Made by a program: the position numbers and the translations under genes. From Emydura subglobosa (taxonomy: Eukaryota > Chordata > Testudines > Chelidae), in assembly GCA_007922225.1 (NCBI GenBank), contig ML679946.1, forward strand, positions 97,718,759 through 97,782,758: DNA of 64,000 nucleotides, written 5' to 3'. The notes below the pieces were generated by a model, which saw nothing but the letters and a program-made list of their open reading frames with translations, was not told where the DNA came from and ran no database searches. Below, one piece after another: positions 1 through 9,960 of the stretch (position 1 is its first letter; each line of letters opens with the position of its first letter).

Positions 1-1510
1 TTCTTCCAAAATCCTCCCTCCTCCCCCTAATTGCATCATTTCCCAACTAAGCTCAACCAATAAAACAGCTTTGGTAACTGCTACCTCCCCATTCTCCCAT
101 GATGTGTCTTTTATCTGTTTATTTAAATCCATGCGTAAGATATTGTTTATTTTTTTTATTATAAAGCATTGTGGTAAAATATGCGGGCAATCAGATTTTA
201 TGTTCATTACATTTTAATTACCATTTTGCAAAGCTGCAATAATATTTACAGCCTATGCACTGGAGAGGTTTTAATCTTTAAATTGCTTTATAAACATTTA
301 CCCTTAATTTTAGTTTAGCTTTCTAAATATTTCCTTAGTTGTTTTTTTCCCTTAAAATATTCTATTTTCCTAATGGTGTATAACGATCCTCAAAATGCCA
401 GCTTTTGCAAAGGTTCACCAGTGTAAATAATGCTGCTAGATGCTGAGTTCTGTAGTTCCAGCCCAGCCATAAATTAACTTCAAGCACATGAGTAATCTAT
501 TGAACTCAATGGCCTTTATTAAGAAAAGCACCTCTATTCAGGACAGTCAAGGGGAATTAAGGCAATGTTTGAAGTTAAACATGTACATAAATGGATTGGG
601 GCCATAGCACTTAGCACGTTCCAGGATTAAACACACAAACTGAAAAAAAAAAAAGAGCATTCTTCTTCCTTTCTGAAACTGGCAATTGCTATTAAATTCT
701 GTCAACTCATAAAACTCTGAGGCTTAATCTTTGAGGCAATAAATTCAACAATTCATACTTCAATGGAGCATTGCAACCTGATCAAAATGAGAGAGGTTTA
801 AATGTTTTCATCCAGCATCTCTTTGTAGTTCCTGTGTCATTTATTGCACTGGCACATTCCCATGAATCAAGTTTGGGAGGAGTAAAGCAAACGCAGCTAA
901 GTCACTGTCACTTCCCTAGAGGATTTTGTCTTAAAAAGACAGAGCTAATACTTAAAATAGAAGAGAGAGAGAGAGACATACATTTCCCTCTTCTTTAGCT
1001 GCATCCAGGTGACCCTGTCTTTTCTCAGGTAAGAACAAGCCAAACAATGGCAATCAATTTCAAGTGGCTTTCTTTGACTATGTACAGCAAAGAGATGTAA
1101 CATCCTTTCTTGTGTTTCCCTTACATTGTTTAAATCTAGTAACCACCACCCTGGAAGTTCATTGCAGGAGGTGGATGCTTGTTGATATTAAAGAGATATG
1201 CCATCTGCCATACATTTTATTCTTGGCAGGAGGCAGACAGGTGGCAGCGAAGAACTAGGCCTGGAGGAAAAACATCCACAGATCAGGGAAAGACAGACAG
1301 CAGGTCTTGGCACAAGCTATCAACTCCCATCTTCATAACTCCTCTCTGAATTTGGATCTTCTAGCAGAATTGCCCCAATCAAGGTCCAGGTACGTCTAGG
1401 TTTTTTCTTCTTCCTTTGACTCTGACAAGAGTGACTATTTGATGGTCTGTAAATAATGAGATGCATTAGGGGCTCAAGCCTGAATGATACCGAGCAACCT
1501 GGCCCTGACA
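1..1510. other. AT-rich single-copy DNA, no gene seen
   Basis: Six short open frames occur but none has a recognisable domain, codon structure or splice context. Simple sequence seen: a poly-A run near 643-654 and a (GA)n stretch at 961-976. The part from about 180 to 400 is unusually AT-rich with TTTAATTA-type motifs and could be regulatory (see findings); this is inference only. Confidence 0.6.
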
Positions 1511-1723
1511 TGGCAAAGCACTTAAAAGTGCTTCCTTTTAAATACATGCTCAAGCCCCTCTCTATTCAGTGAAGTACTACAGAGCAAGCTTGACTCTCTG
1601 CACATGCTTGCATCTCACTGAGTGTGATTTCAGCACGTGCTTAAGAAAAGAGATGGAGCGAAGCATGTATTTAAAGATAAGCGTGTGCTTAAATGCTCTG
1701 CTGAATCCTGGTCAGAGTGTAGG
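1511..1723. repeat. P2 palindromic repeat
   Basis: The left part carries GCAAAGCACTTAA and the right part carries GCGTGTGCTTAAATGCTCTG, in opposite orientation, with a second pair (AGCACGTGCTTAAG) between. The same arms occur at 17532-17668 and around 50741-53440. No coding content is visible. It is a dispersed short inverted repeat, probably a non-autonomous DNA element; the family is not named with certainty. Confidence 0.55.
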
Positions 1724-1765
1724 ATCAAGGCCTAAGAAATTAGCGCACACCCCTGTGCCTGAAAA

Positions 1766-2512
1766 AGCATGGCCTAGTGCAGGGGTTCCCAACCTTTTTG
1801 GCTTGAGGGCCACAGATATCATTGTTACAACCCTGAAGGGCCACCAGTCTCTGCCAGCAGCCCTCCGTCCCCCACTGCAGCCAAATGAAGGAGTTCAGGG
1901 AGAAGGCTGCCTCCCTCCTCACTGATCTCCCATCTCTCTGGCTGCAGGAGGGAAACCGCATGTGTCTTATAGCCCCATGCGCTCCACCTGGATCCCTAGG
2001 CAGAGAGTCCCTTGTAGCCAGAGGGGCGGGAGATCAGCGCTCCCCTCCCTCTGGCTCCAGCAGGGATCCCAGTGTCTATGAACCCAGGCAGAACACTTTA
2101 CTATGCTCCCTACTACAGCCAGGGGGAGGGGAGCACTGATCTCCCATCCCCTTGGCTTCAGCAAGGTGCCTGCACCTGTCTTGTAGCCCTACAGCAACAT
2201 GCTCCTCCTGGTCCTTAGGCAGAAGCTCCCTTCTGCAGCCAGCAGGAGAGGAGCGGTGGGCCACTTTGAAAGCCCTCAGAGGCCACTTATGGCCCCTGGG
2301 CCATGGGTTGGGAACCACTGGGCTAGTGATTAAGGGGGTAGCCTAGGTGTTGTAAGATCCCACTTCAACTCCCTTCTCTGTCACAGACTTCCTGTGTGAT
2401 GCTGTGCCTCAGTTCTCCATCTATATAACAGGGATAGTAGTACTACTTCATGGGGTGTTGGGAGGATAATTAAATTAAGGATAGTGAGGTACTGTGGTGT
2501 AAATACCATAGT
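1766..2512 (+). repeat. tRNA-derived SINE, split by a hAT insertion
   Basis: The head GCATGGCCTAGTG (1766-1778) continues after the insertion as GGCTAGTGATTAAGG (2321 on), matching the box A region of tRNA-derived SINEs. The body CACAGACTTCCTGTGTGATG and GTGCCTCAGTTCTCCATCT lies at about 2385-2420 and the tail GGTGTTGGGAGGATAA follows near 2455. The same body is seen in the copy at 13763-14099. The element would be transcribed by RNA polymerase III if active; this copy is decayed. Confidence 0.75.
1780..2320. mobile_element. non-autonomous hAT-like DNA transposon
   Basis: The left end reads CAGGGGTTCCCAACCTTTTT and the right end is its near inverse (CATGGGTTGGGAACCACTG), the terminal inverted repeat style of hAT elements. 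It is flanked by an 8-bp target duplication, GCCTAGTG (1772-1779) and GGCTAGTG (2321-2328), 7 of 8 bases equal, which is the length hAT transposases make. At 541 bp it has no transposase. The GC-rich interior contains degenerate direct repeats with CTGGCTGCAGGAGG- and TTAGGCAGAAGCTCCCTTCT-like segments. Open frames on both strands here follow from base composition and are not genes. Confidence 0.85.
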
Positions 2513-2871
2513 TATATTTCTGTTTAGTCAGATAATGCAGTGACTACCATAGGGTGCAGCTTCCATATCTTGGATTTGTGCCATACTTTCTTATTCATGC
2601 AAATAGACATCGGAAACCATTGCACCTGTGGCTTTGCAACGTGATTTGAAATGAACTTTTTGCTCTTTCTCTCTGCTGTCCCCTAACTAAGGTTTACCCT
2701 CAGAGCAGCTCTTAGGAATACTTATTCACTTATCTACAAAAGAGGAAACACATCCCACTATAGCATTGTTATTCTTTATTCTGTCCAGCTGGTGAAGTGC
2801 ATAGAAACATTTTCCCATACGTTAGTTCCTGGACAAACGTTTTAATGGTATTTTGTACTAAGATGGGGGAA

Positions 2872-3040
2872 CGATCTCTTTGTGGTTAAAGCACAAGACT
2901 GGGAGTCTGTAGAAATAAGTATTATATCCTTGGCTCTGTGATAAATTTCCTTTAGATAACAATACTTGCCTACATTCCAGGGGGCCTCAGGGTTAGTGGT
3001 TTTGAAACACTTTTGGATATCCTCAGATGGAAGGTTTTAT
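2872..3040 (+). repeat. tRNA-derived SINE fragment
   Basis: TTTGTGGTTAAAGCACAAGA followed by CTGGGAGTCTGTAGAAAT matches the SINE head (box A then the 'actgggagtc' segment). The central GTGACC/CTCAGTTT body is degraded, and the tail GGCCTCAGGGTTAGTGG with a TTTTGAAACACTTTTGGAT segment follows. Confidence 0.55.
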
Positions 3041-3187
3041 GGAAGCCCAAATTATTACTCTATAGCTCCTTTCATCTGAGAGTCTCATGCTTAACATTAT
3101 TTAATCAAACTTCAAATCATGCCTGTGATGTCAGAGCGTATTAGACCCACTTTGCACATGGGCAAAGTTCTTCCAGATTGTACTCTA

Positions 3188-3424
3188 CAGTACTGCCAAC
3201 CTCAAACATTCAAAATTCATGAGATTTTAAAAAAAATAACATATACTTTCTGGTTTTTGAGCCTTTTGGGTCTCTAGCTTTTCTCTTCAAGCATGTGGTC
3301 TAGAAATGTATCCAATTTTTAAAATGAAAGCTGAGATTCTCATGTATTCACTGATGTGTGGGCATTATTCAACTCACCCGATATCATGAGATATCACAAA
3401 AAAATCACGAGAGCTGGCAACATG
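3188..3424. repeat. short element with inverted ends around TCATGAGATTTT
   Basis: The left end TGCCAACCTCAAACATTC leads into TTCATGAGATTTTAAAAAAA; the right end has ATATCATGAGATATCAC, AAAAAAATCACGAGAGC and TGGCAACATG, which is the left end inverted and diverged. About 240 bp with no coding content, so a MITE-like element. The exact ends and target duplication are uncertain. Confidence 0.45.
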
Positions 3425-3565
3425 GAGTCTACAATGTAAAGTATGGGAAGAGAAAGTTTAAAAACCAAAGGTCACATTGCTAGAGAACGACAGACCCAAA
3501 AGTGGAATCCAGAAGTCCTGACTTTGCCAACTGTCCTGACACCATTCCAAACTCCCAAAACAAGT
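3425..3565 (-). repeat. SINE fragment, reverse orientation
   Basis: On the plus strand CCAAAGGTCACATTGCTAGA and AAAAGTGGAATCCAGAAGTC read as the inverse of the SINE body (GTGACCTTGG and GGACTCCTGGATTC). Strongly diverged. Confidence 0.45.
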
Positions 3566-3600
3566 TGTTAATTAATAATAATTCAGTGACAAAAAACTAT

Positions 3601-3825
3601 GTTAATACAGAGTTAAGGTTGCATGGTGGTCTGTCATTCCCTTGGCAGAGTAAAGGTATGTGGGTTAATGGAGTGTATTGAGATATTACTTAAAGAGGGC
3701 AGAATTAATGTTGAATGGGCATCCTTAGCTCTGCATTTCCTAGCTTTCAGAAGGCTGAATTTTGCTAAACTCAGCATTCTGAAAGGGCATAATACACCAC
3801 AGAGCAACCTTAACTTTGCATTAAC
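3601..3825. mobile_element. MITE with long terminal inverted repeats
   Basis: The first 22 bases, GTTAATACAGAGTTAAGG plus TTGC, match the inverse of the last 22 bases at about 19 of 22 positions by hand count. Weaker pairing continues inward (CATTCCCTTGGCAGAG against CTTTCAGAATGCTGAG). Total length is about 225 bp with no protein. Such a hairpin-like unit fits a non-autonomous DNA transposon; the superfamily cannot be set because the target duplication is unclear (TAT-like bases flank both ends). Confidence 0.65.
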
Positions 3826-4970
3826 GTATATTTTTGCCATTGATTTTTCCTAGATTTTTTCAATGAGAAAAGATATGTTGTTGTGAGGAGTTAGTAGTCA
3901 TTTATGCAGTTGTACATAACACAGACCACAAGTTGCATACCAAGCCAAACCAGCTTATACTCAGCACTCCCAAAGTCCTGGTACACTCCTCACTGTCCCA
4001 CAAACTTCTGCAACCTCGTGATCCAGGAATTGTCCAGAATCTACATGTGGCAACTCTACAGGCATATTTCTTTGCCCTCAGTGATCAAGATACTTCTGCT
4101 GTCAGTTCTAAATCTCTCCTCTATAGGTCTTGGGAAACACCACATTAATCTGTCCTGTGATCAGGAATTCACCACTTGCCTCATTCTCCCAGGGGCTTGT
4201 AATATATAGATTTTTCTCCAATGACGAGTCCAAGGCTTGTCTACTACCTGTCCTCATTGCCTCAACTCCTCTTCAACTGCAACCCCCCTCCCTCTCTCAG
4301 CTCCCAACTCTTCCTCCTCCAAAATCCTTTTTGGTCCCTCATTTCCCCACCTGACATAACAGAAATTGTGGTTAGTGTGTTGCTATCTATTCTGCTGTGT
4401 TCATAGTAAACCTCCCTATATAATAAATTAAACATGTATTATAACCGAGACAACTTGTCGCAAGCAACATGATTGATCAAATCTTTATTACACAGGTGTA
4501 CAAAGATTTGGAGTAGAAATGTCAGTTGTCAGTGGGGTGTTTACCGGGACAGTGGCTGCAGCAGATTCCTGTGAGCTTCCCAGGCAAACATAAAGTGGTC
4601 ACGTAGGAAACCTCTCATGGATTTTTCTTTATTGGTGCATGTGCCCCACAATTCCTCTGACTGAAAAACTAGGAAAGCAGAGAAGTGAACCTATTCTTAA
4701 ATACCATTCACACTTTGGCTCCCCCAATAGACTTAGTGAGTGCCATACAATACCTTGGATAAAACTCAACAGGTTGAGAGCATTTTGACATGTTACATCC
4801 ATTGTTTCATCTCTAGCTCTGTGGGAAAAAATATCCCCCAAAAGTTAAATGGCTATTTTTCCCAGGCTTATAGCTCTGGAACCCACACTTGAATGACTCA
4901 GAGGTTGAATGAAACTCACCTAATTTTTAAAAAATCCAATGAAGCATGTGGATTTTAGAGGCTTTATAGC
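3826..4970. other. single-copy DNA, no gene seen
   Basis: Several overlapping plus-strand frames of 61-101 codons lie at 3904-4406 but show no motif, and their overlap in different frames argues against coding. A pyrimidine-rich patch is at about 4255-4350. Nothing else is recognised. Confidence 0.5.
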
Positions 4971-5240
4971 TTGTGGACATGTGCAGCGCTGCAGTGGTGC
5001 AGCTGAGCTGCTTTAGCGTTTTAATAAAGACTCTACAATGCTGATGGGAGAGCTGCTCTTGTCGGCATAGTGAATCCACCTCCATGAGGGGGGGTAGCTA
5101 TGTTGACGGGAGAAGCGCTCCCACTAACCTAGCACTCAGAGGTGGGTTGGTATAACTGCGTCACTCCGGGGTGTGGATTTTTCACACCCCCTGAGCTAAA
5201 TAGTTATTCCAATGTAGGGCTGTAGTGTAGACCTGACCAT
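4971..5240. mobile_element. T1 element (GTCTACA-ended DNA element)
   Basis: The interior has TAGCTATGTTGACGGGAGAA, GGATTTTTCACACCCC and CTGAGCTAAATAGTTATTCC, and the right end is GTAGTGTAGACCTGACC. The same ordered segments occur at 29131-29363 and 31583-31840. The left end (TGGACATGTGCAGCGCTGCA) is diverged. No coding potential; non-autonomous DNA element by structure, superfamily not assigned. Confidence 0.7.
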
Positions 5241-5306
5241 AGAAAGGCTGACCTTTAAACAGATGACATGACACAACCTTAACTATAGGGGTGCTCCTGT
5301 GCCAAT

Positions 5307-5460
5307 CTCATAATAACACCTAGCTCTGATAAAACACTTTTCATCAGCAGATCTCACTGTGCATTACAAAGAGGGTCAACAGCATTATTCCCATTTTACA
5401 GAAGAGGAAACTGAGGTACAGAGAGGTGAAATGACTTGTCCAAGTCAAAAAACTACTGAT
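5307..5460 (-). repeat. MIR-like SINE, reverse orientation
   Basis: The plus strand reads TTCCCATTTTACAGAAGAGG, AAACTGAGGTACAGAGAGG and TGAAATGACTTGTCCAAG, the inverse of the conserved SINE core (CTTGGACAAGTCA, CCTCAGTTT, GTAAAATGGG). The tail side (CACTGTGCATTACAAAGAGG) lies to the left. Confidence 0.75.
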
Positions 5461-6039
5461 AGTTCTGTCTGCTTTATTTAAGTAAATGTTTAAAAGTGTT
5501 TTCTTGTCACTTTGGCAAGTCTGATGTGCAGCAGTCTAATGAATCCGAATAAATAGCTTTCTTCTAACACTGAACAAGCAACATCATTAAACTAAGGAAA
5601 ATATTGACTCTTAAGACTCTCACTCTCTCTCTCTGCTTTATGGGAGAGCTTCTGCCTGGAACCATCTCCTCTTCAGTCCTGCCTGTCTTCCTGCCACAGA
5701 TTTAAAGAAAAACTACACATCCTCTCAACTACCATTTATTGCCTTTCGCACCGGAGTTTCAAGGTTATCCTGATACCAAAGAGTACCTCTGTGGCATTAA
5801 GCCTCAGACTGTTGTTTCTAATCCATATAATCGTGTTCTGTAACTGTCTTGTCAAATCTGAGATTTTTAGGTTATTAACAATAATAAAATGATACAAATC
5901 CAGCTCCAGTTTAAAGGCTTTGATGGTATATGCATCAGCATAAGAATATTTCTGTGAAAGATTAAGTAAAATGTTCTGAAAGACAAAACAAGCAATCTTG
6001 GGTCAGAAATCCAGTTTTGGATCTGCTGTTCAGGTGGAC
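5461..6039. other. single-copy DNA, no gene seen
   Basis: Contains a short (CT)n run near 5615-5633 and otherwise no repeat or frame that I recognise. Confidence 0.5.
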
Positions 6040-6047
6040 TCCTATTT

Positions 6048-7136
6048 ATGAATATTAAGAATTTCATATACCTTGACTTTAGCAAAGCTTTTGATACTGT
6101 CTCTCACAGTATTCTTATCAGCAAGTTAAAGAAGTATGAGTTGGATGAATGGACTATAAAATGGATAGAGAACTGGCTAGAGCATAGGGCTCAACGTGTA
6201 GTGATCAATGGCTCCATGTCTAGCTGGCAACCGGTCACAAGTGGAGTTCCCCAGGGGTCGGTCCTGGGGCCGGTTTTGTTCAACATCTTTATTAATGATC
6301 TGGAGGATGGGGTAGATTGCACCCTCAGCAAGTTTGCGGACGACACTAAGCTGGGGGGAGTGGTAGATACCCTGGAGGGTAGGGATAGGATACAGAGTGA
6401 CCTAAACAAACTGGAGGATTGGGCCAAAAGAAATCTAATGAGGTTCAACAAGGACAAGTGCAGAGTCCTCCACTTAGGAAGGAAGAATCCCATGCACAGC
6501 TATAGATTGGGGACCGACGAGCTGGGCAGCAGCTCTGCAGAAAAGGACCTGGGGGTAACAGTGGATAAAAAGCTGGATATGAGTCAGCAGTGTGCCCTGG
6601 TTGTCAAGAAGGCTAATGGCATATTGGGCTGCATTAGGAGGGGCATTGCCAGCAGGTCACGGGAAGTGATTATTCCCCTCTATTCGGCATTGGTGAGGCC
6701 GCATTTAGAATATTGTGTCCAGTTTTGGGCCCCCCACTACAAAAAAGATGTGGACAATTTGGAGAGAGTGCAGCGGAGGGCAACCAAAATAATTAGGGGG
6801 CTGGAGCACAGGACTTATGAGGAGAGGCTGAGGGAACTGGGCTTGTTTAGTCTGCAAAAGAGAAGAGTGAGGGGGGATTTGATAGCGGCTTTTAACTACC
6901 TGAAAGGGGGTTCCAGGGAGGATGGGGCTAGGCTGTTCTCGGTGGTGGCAGATGACAGAACAAGGAGCAACAGTCTCAAGTTGCAGGGCGGGAGGTCTAG
7001 GTTGGACATTAGGAAAAAGTTTTTCACTAGGAGGGTGGTGAAGCATTGGAATGGGTTACCTAGGGAGGTGGTGGAATCTCCATCCTTAGAGGTTTTTAAG
7101 CTGAGGCTTGACAAAGCCCTGGTTGGGATGATATAG
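6048..7136 (+). pseudogene. CR1 ORF2 C-terminal part (reverse transcriptase)
   Basis: The 362-codon frame has no stop or frameshift. Residues 9-16 LDFSKAFD are palm motif A with the first catalytic Asp. Residues 66-85 [20 protein letters not shown] are the conserved block before motif C. Residues 96-99 FADD carry the catalytic Asp pair. The thumb and C-terminal region (near 205-290, with [13 protein letters not shown]) ends in [11 protein letters not shown]. Full-length CR1 ORF2 is roughly 900-1000 residues with an N-terminal apurinic-type endonuclease, so about two thirds is missing. The first Met lies in or beside flanking DNA and is accidental. The protein cannot support retrotransposition alone. 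Confidence 0.9.
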
Positions 7137-7205
7137 CTGAGGTTAGTCCTGCTTTGAGCAGGGGGTTGGACTAGATGACCTCCTGAGGTCCCTTCCAACT
7201 CTAAT

Positions 7206-7232
7206 ATTCTATGATTCTATGATTCTATGATT
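7206..7232 (+). repeat. CR1 3' octamer array
   Basis: About three copies of ATTCTATG end the element. CR1 uses such an 8-bp terminal repeat instead of a poly-A tail, and this fixes the 3' boundary. Confidence 0.9.
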
Positions 7233-7567
7233 AAATCGTCTAATAGTGATTGCCAGGTACCGTACTTTCCTCTATCTAAAGCAGAATAACAGACTGAGGA
7301 AAAACTTCCAAGAAATGCTTCTTTGCTTCTCTTTTTGTTGCTCATTCTGTCCTACAATAGCTCATACTGGAGGCTTTCTAAGGAATATTCAGTCATTGGC
7401 TCCATTTAAAAGGAGGATTGACCAATCAGTGCACTGGGTCCATGTGTTGGGTACATGTCACTGTGCTATTTGTATTTTTGAATTGATCACTCACTGAATG
7501 ATTCAATAAGTATACCTTCAGAGCAGTTGGATTTCTATACAAATAATTGATGTTGTGTTTCTGTGTT
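7233..7567. other. single-copy DNA, no gene seen
   Basis: An 83-codon frame (7246-7497) begins just after the CR1 end. It has no recognisable motif and overlaps an opposite-strand frame; not called as a gene. Confidence 0.5.
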
Positions 7568-7645
7568 GGACAGCACCTAGCACAATGGGGTCCTGGTCCA
7601 CAACTGGGGCTCCTAGGATCTATGGTCATACAAATAAAAAATAAT
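7568..7645 (+). repeat. SINE/LINE tail segment
   Basis: GGACAGCACCTAGCACAATG, GGGTCCTGGTCCACAACTGG and GGCTCCTAGG are followed by an A-rich CAAATAAAAAATAATAA tail. The same tail occurs inverted at 11309, 13296, 28785 and 44325 and at the end of the SINE at 45770-46015. It is likely the 3' sequence recognised by a partner LINE. Confidence 0.75.
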
Positions 7646-8719
7646 AACTGGAATCTGATATTTTTCACAATCTTGAATACACTGTGAGCAATCTGAATTT
7701 GTATTTGGAGTTAAAATTCTGTGGACAGAGGTATTAATGTCTGGATTTTCTGATGTTTTCACTCCACTTACAGTTTTGGTGGAATGGGATAGTGACTGCT
7801 TGATCTAGTAGAACTTTCATTTTCTTACGTCTCCTGAATCATTGGTTGATTTACTTACCTGTCAGTAAGCTGTGTGAGTAGCTATAAGGATGCTTAGACT
7901 AGTCTAAATTGCACCACCTTACACATCAGTGCTGAATTTGGCTTATTTTATTGCAATGCTAGTGTATTGATTTACTCTATTCATTATTTCAATATTGTGC
8001 TTTAGAGCAGATCAGATATTGAAACCTTCTGGGATTCATCCAATCGTAAATTGAACTGCTAATAAACCACACTGGCAATTGTTATCCAACAATATAATAA
8101 GCCCTCTTCATTTAATAAAATGTCTTCTTTGGAGTTCGACTCAGAGTTGTTATTTCAAATGAATAATTAGGGCCAATTCTCAGTTTCGCTGCAATTCAGT
8201 ACGAGACTACCCACCCAACACCTATACCATACAAAGCTGTTTCAAACTGTGTTGCATTACATCGGGTATTATTTTTGAAGTGCATCTTTCATGTCTGAGT
8301 GTTGCAACAGCTTTTGTAACAAAGGATAGTGATTTACTGACATGCTTTTCTTAAAGAGTTGTGATCATCTATCATTGCTACAGTGGTCACCATAAATAGG
8401 TATGCTGTCAAGGCGATGACTAGAAAAGGGATCCTTGAGCATTCACATCAAAGAGGTCAGCAGGACAATGCCAGTCTTATTCATCTGATACAAGGAGACA
8501 CAGTCTCTGTAAATCACTGTAGCTTTCTGTTATTCCAACAGCTGCTCATGGACGTAGGCCTTGATTTAGCACATCTGAACTGTAAGCGTGTCCCGCTGTA
8601 ACTGCTTTGCTGATTTCTGACTCGGAATAATTTCTGCACCATTAGACCGTGCTTAGGGCATGAACAAGGCTTCACTATCCTTGGTTATTTTGGGCAGCTC
8701 ATTTCGTGCATGTCCCCTA
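7646..8719. other. single-copy DNA, no gene seen
   Basis: AT-rich; a 72-codon frame at 8383-8601 has no motif. Confidence 0.5.
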
Positions 8720-9440
8720 TATTATTGGGTGAGTCCCGTATGTTTTCCCTCTCTAAGTATTGTTTGGAGGGATTTATTTGCCATTAGCCCCTTTCTGTAT
8801 TCCTCCAGCTGCCCAATGGCATACCTGCCATGGAAGATGCTCTGGCTTCCTTCTTAATGCATATCCCAGATATTTCCATCTCTTTTTCTGGATAACTTTG
8901 GAGATAAGAAGCTGTCAAACTCTGATAAATCTTGCTATTTATTATAGATTCATTCCACCTAATATCTAATATTTTTCTAAAGCATTTGTTTTCAAAGGCA
9001 CTTGGACATCTGTCTGTATCTTTGGTAGATTTCCAGCATTCATATCCATCTGTTAATGTAGAAATAACATTTGAGTTGAAGACTTGTAGTTGCGTCTTTA
9101 AGATGCAGATTTTTGATAACTTTATTTTGTTTAAGCATGTGAATGCAGCTGCTACCTTGCAAATGCATATCCCTCTTGGTTTGCATGTTACCACCATGAT
9201 ATGTGAATTGACTGACCTCTTATATTCCTTTGCCTTCTAACATAATGCTTGAGTTGGGGGTTCCTGGGGTTCTCATTAGATATGTTTTTATCATAAATAA
9301 TTTTTAACCCTGTCTTTTTTGCAATGCTGGACACACTTTTAGTCCTTACTTCCATGTTGGTTGAGCTGTTGCTTAGGAGGGAGATGCTGTCGGGAATCTA
9401 AATCGTCTAGTATACTACTGCTAAAGCCATGCAATGCGGG
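8720..9440 (-). pseudogene. old non-CR1 LINE reverse transcriptase fragment
   Basis: Read on the minus strand, 9411-9360 gives LDDLDF, then after a one-base shift DSISLLSNSST, a decayed form of the LDDLDFADDIALLS box of a LINE clade distinct from CR1. Further on (9197-8784, open for 137 codons) come LNKIKLSKICILKTQLQVFN, a decayed SVLLYGSECW-like patch (ISTLTDGYECW), FENKCFRKILDIRW and a degraded match to the RRWRWIGHVLRR and EGKRKRGRP tail. The order and spacing match the C-terminal third of such ORF2 proteins. Several substitutions and shifts show it is dead. Clade name is left open (RTE-like or related). Confidence 0.75.
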
Positions 9441-9723
9441 TGTTTTATCTGTTCTACACTTTTTTCTTTTCATTGTCAATTTGCAGAATTTGGCCCTTAA
9501 ATTATCAAATTAATTGATATCACATGAATGTTCTGAAAGTACGTTGTCCTGCTACGTTGTGGACAAGATCTTAAAAAAGAAAATGCAATTTTGGTATACT
9601 GTTAACTGTTAAAGCAACCGCATAGTTCCAGCTTCCCACTATCACTGACCTATTATCCAAGATGGAACAATCAAGTAGCAAGTCAGCAACAATGACATTC
9701 TGATAACAGAGGAGGTAGAAAAT

Positions 9724-9793
9724 GGGGTCAGATCCTTATTTGTTGTAAATGTCAATGGAACTGCCCCATTTATACCAGCTGAGGATATGGCCC
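9724..9793. repeat. P1 palindrome
   Basis: GGGTCAGATCCTTATTTGTT at the left is the diverged inverse of TATACCAGCTGAGGATATGG at the right, with a GTCAATGGAACTG centre. Confidence 0.7.
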
Positions 9794-9894
9794 TTTGCAC
9801 AGGAATTACTGTAGTCCCTGCATTTCATAGAACTTTACTACATTAACACACACCACTTCTCAAATAACACAATGGTATGATTCAGTGCCCAGAT

Positions 9895-9955
9895 GACTCC
9901 ATAGTTCTAATTGCTGTACAACAGGTAGGAACAGGCACTTCCTGCCCTGAAGAAC
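9895..9955 (-). repeat. SINE tail fragment, reverse orientation
   Basis: Short similarity (GCTGTACAACAG, CACTTCCTGCCCTGAAGAAC) to the inverted tail segment seen whole at 13296-13430. Weak. Confidence 0.35.
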
Positions 9956-9960
9956 GTATA

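Larger units (their letters stand above)
6040..7232 (+). mobile_element. young 5'-truncated CR1 LINE
   Basis: CR1 elements copy themselves by target-primed reverse transcription and are usually truncated at the 5' end. This copy starts within the reverse transcriptase domain near palm motif A and runs to a complete 3' end: stop codon at 7134-7136, a short untranslated region with GGTTGGACTAGATGACCTCC, and an octamer array of ATTCTATG. The endonuclease and the N-terminal reverse transcriptase are absent. It closely follows the common turtle CR1 consensus as I remember it, which suggests recent insertion. Confidence 0.95.

Noticed and set aside
6191..7198. Minus-strand frames of 100-113 codons opposite the CR1 ORF
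   Set aside because: Shadows of the real reverse transcriptase frame on the plus strand.
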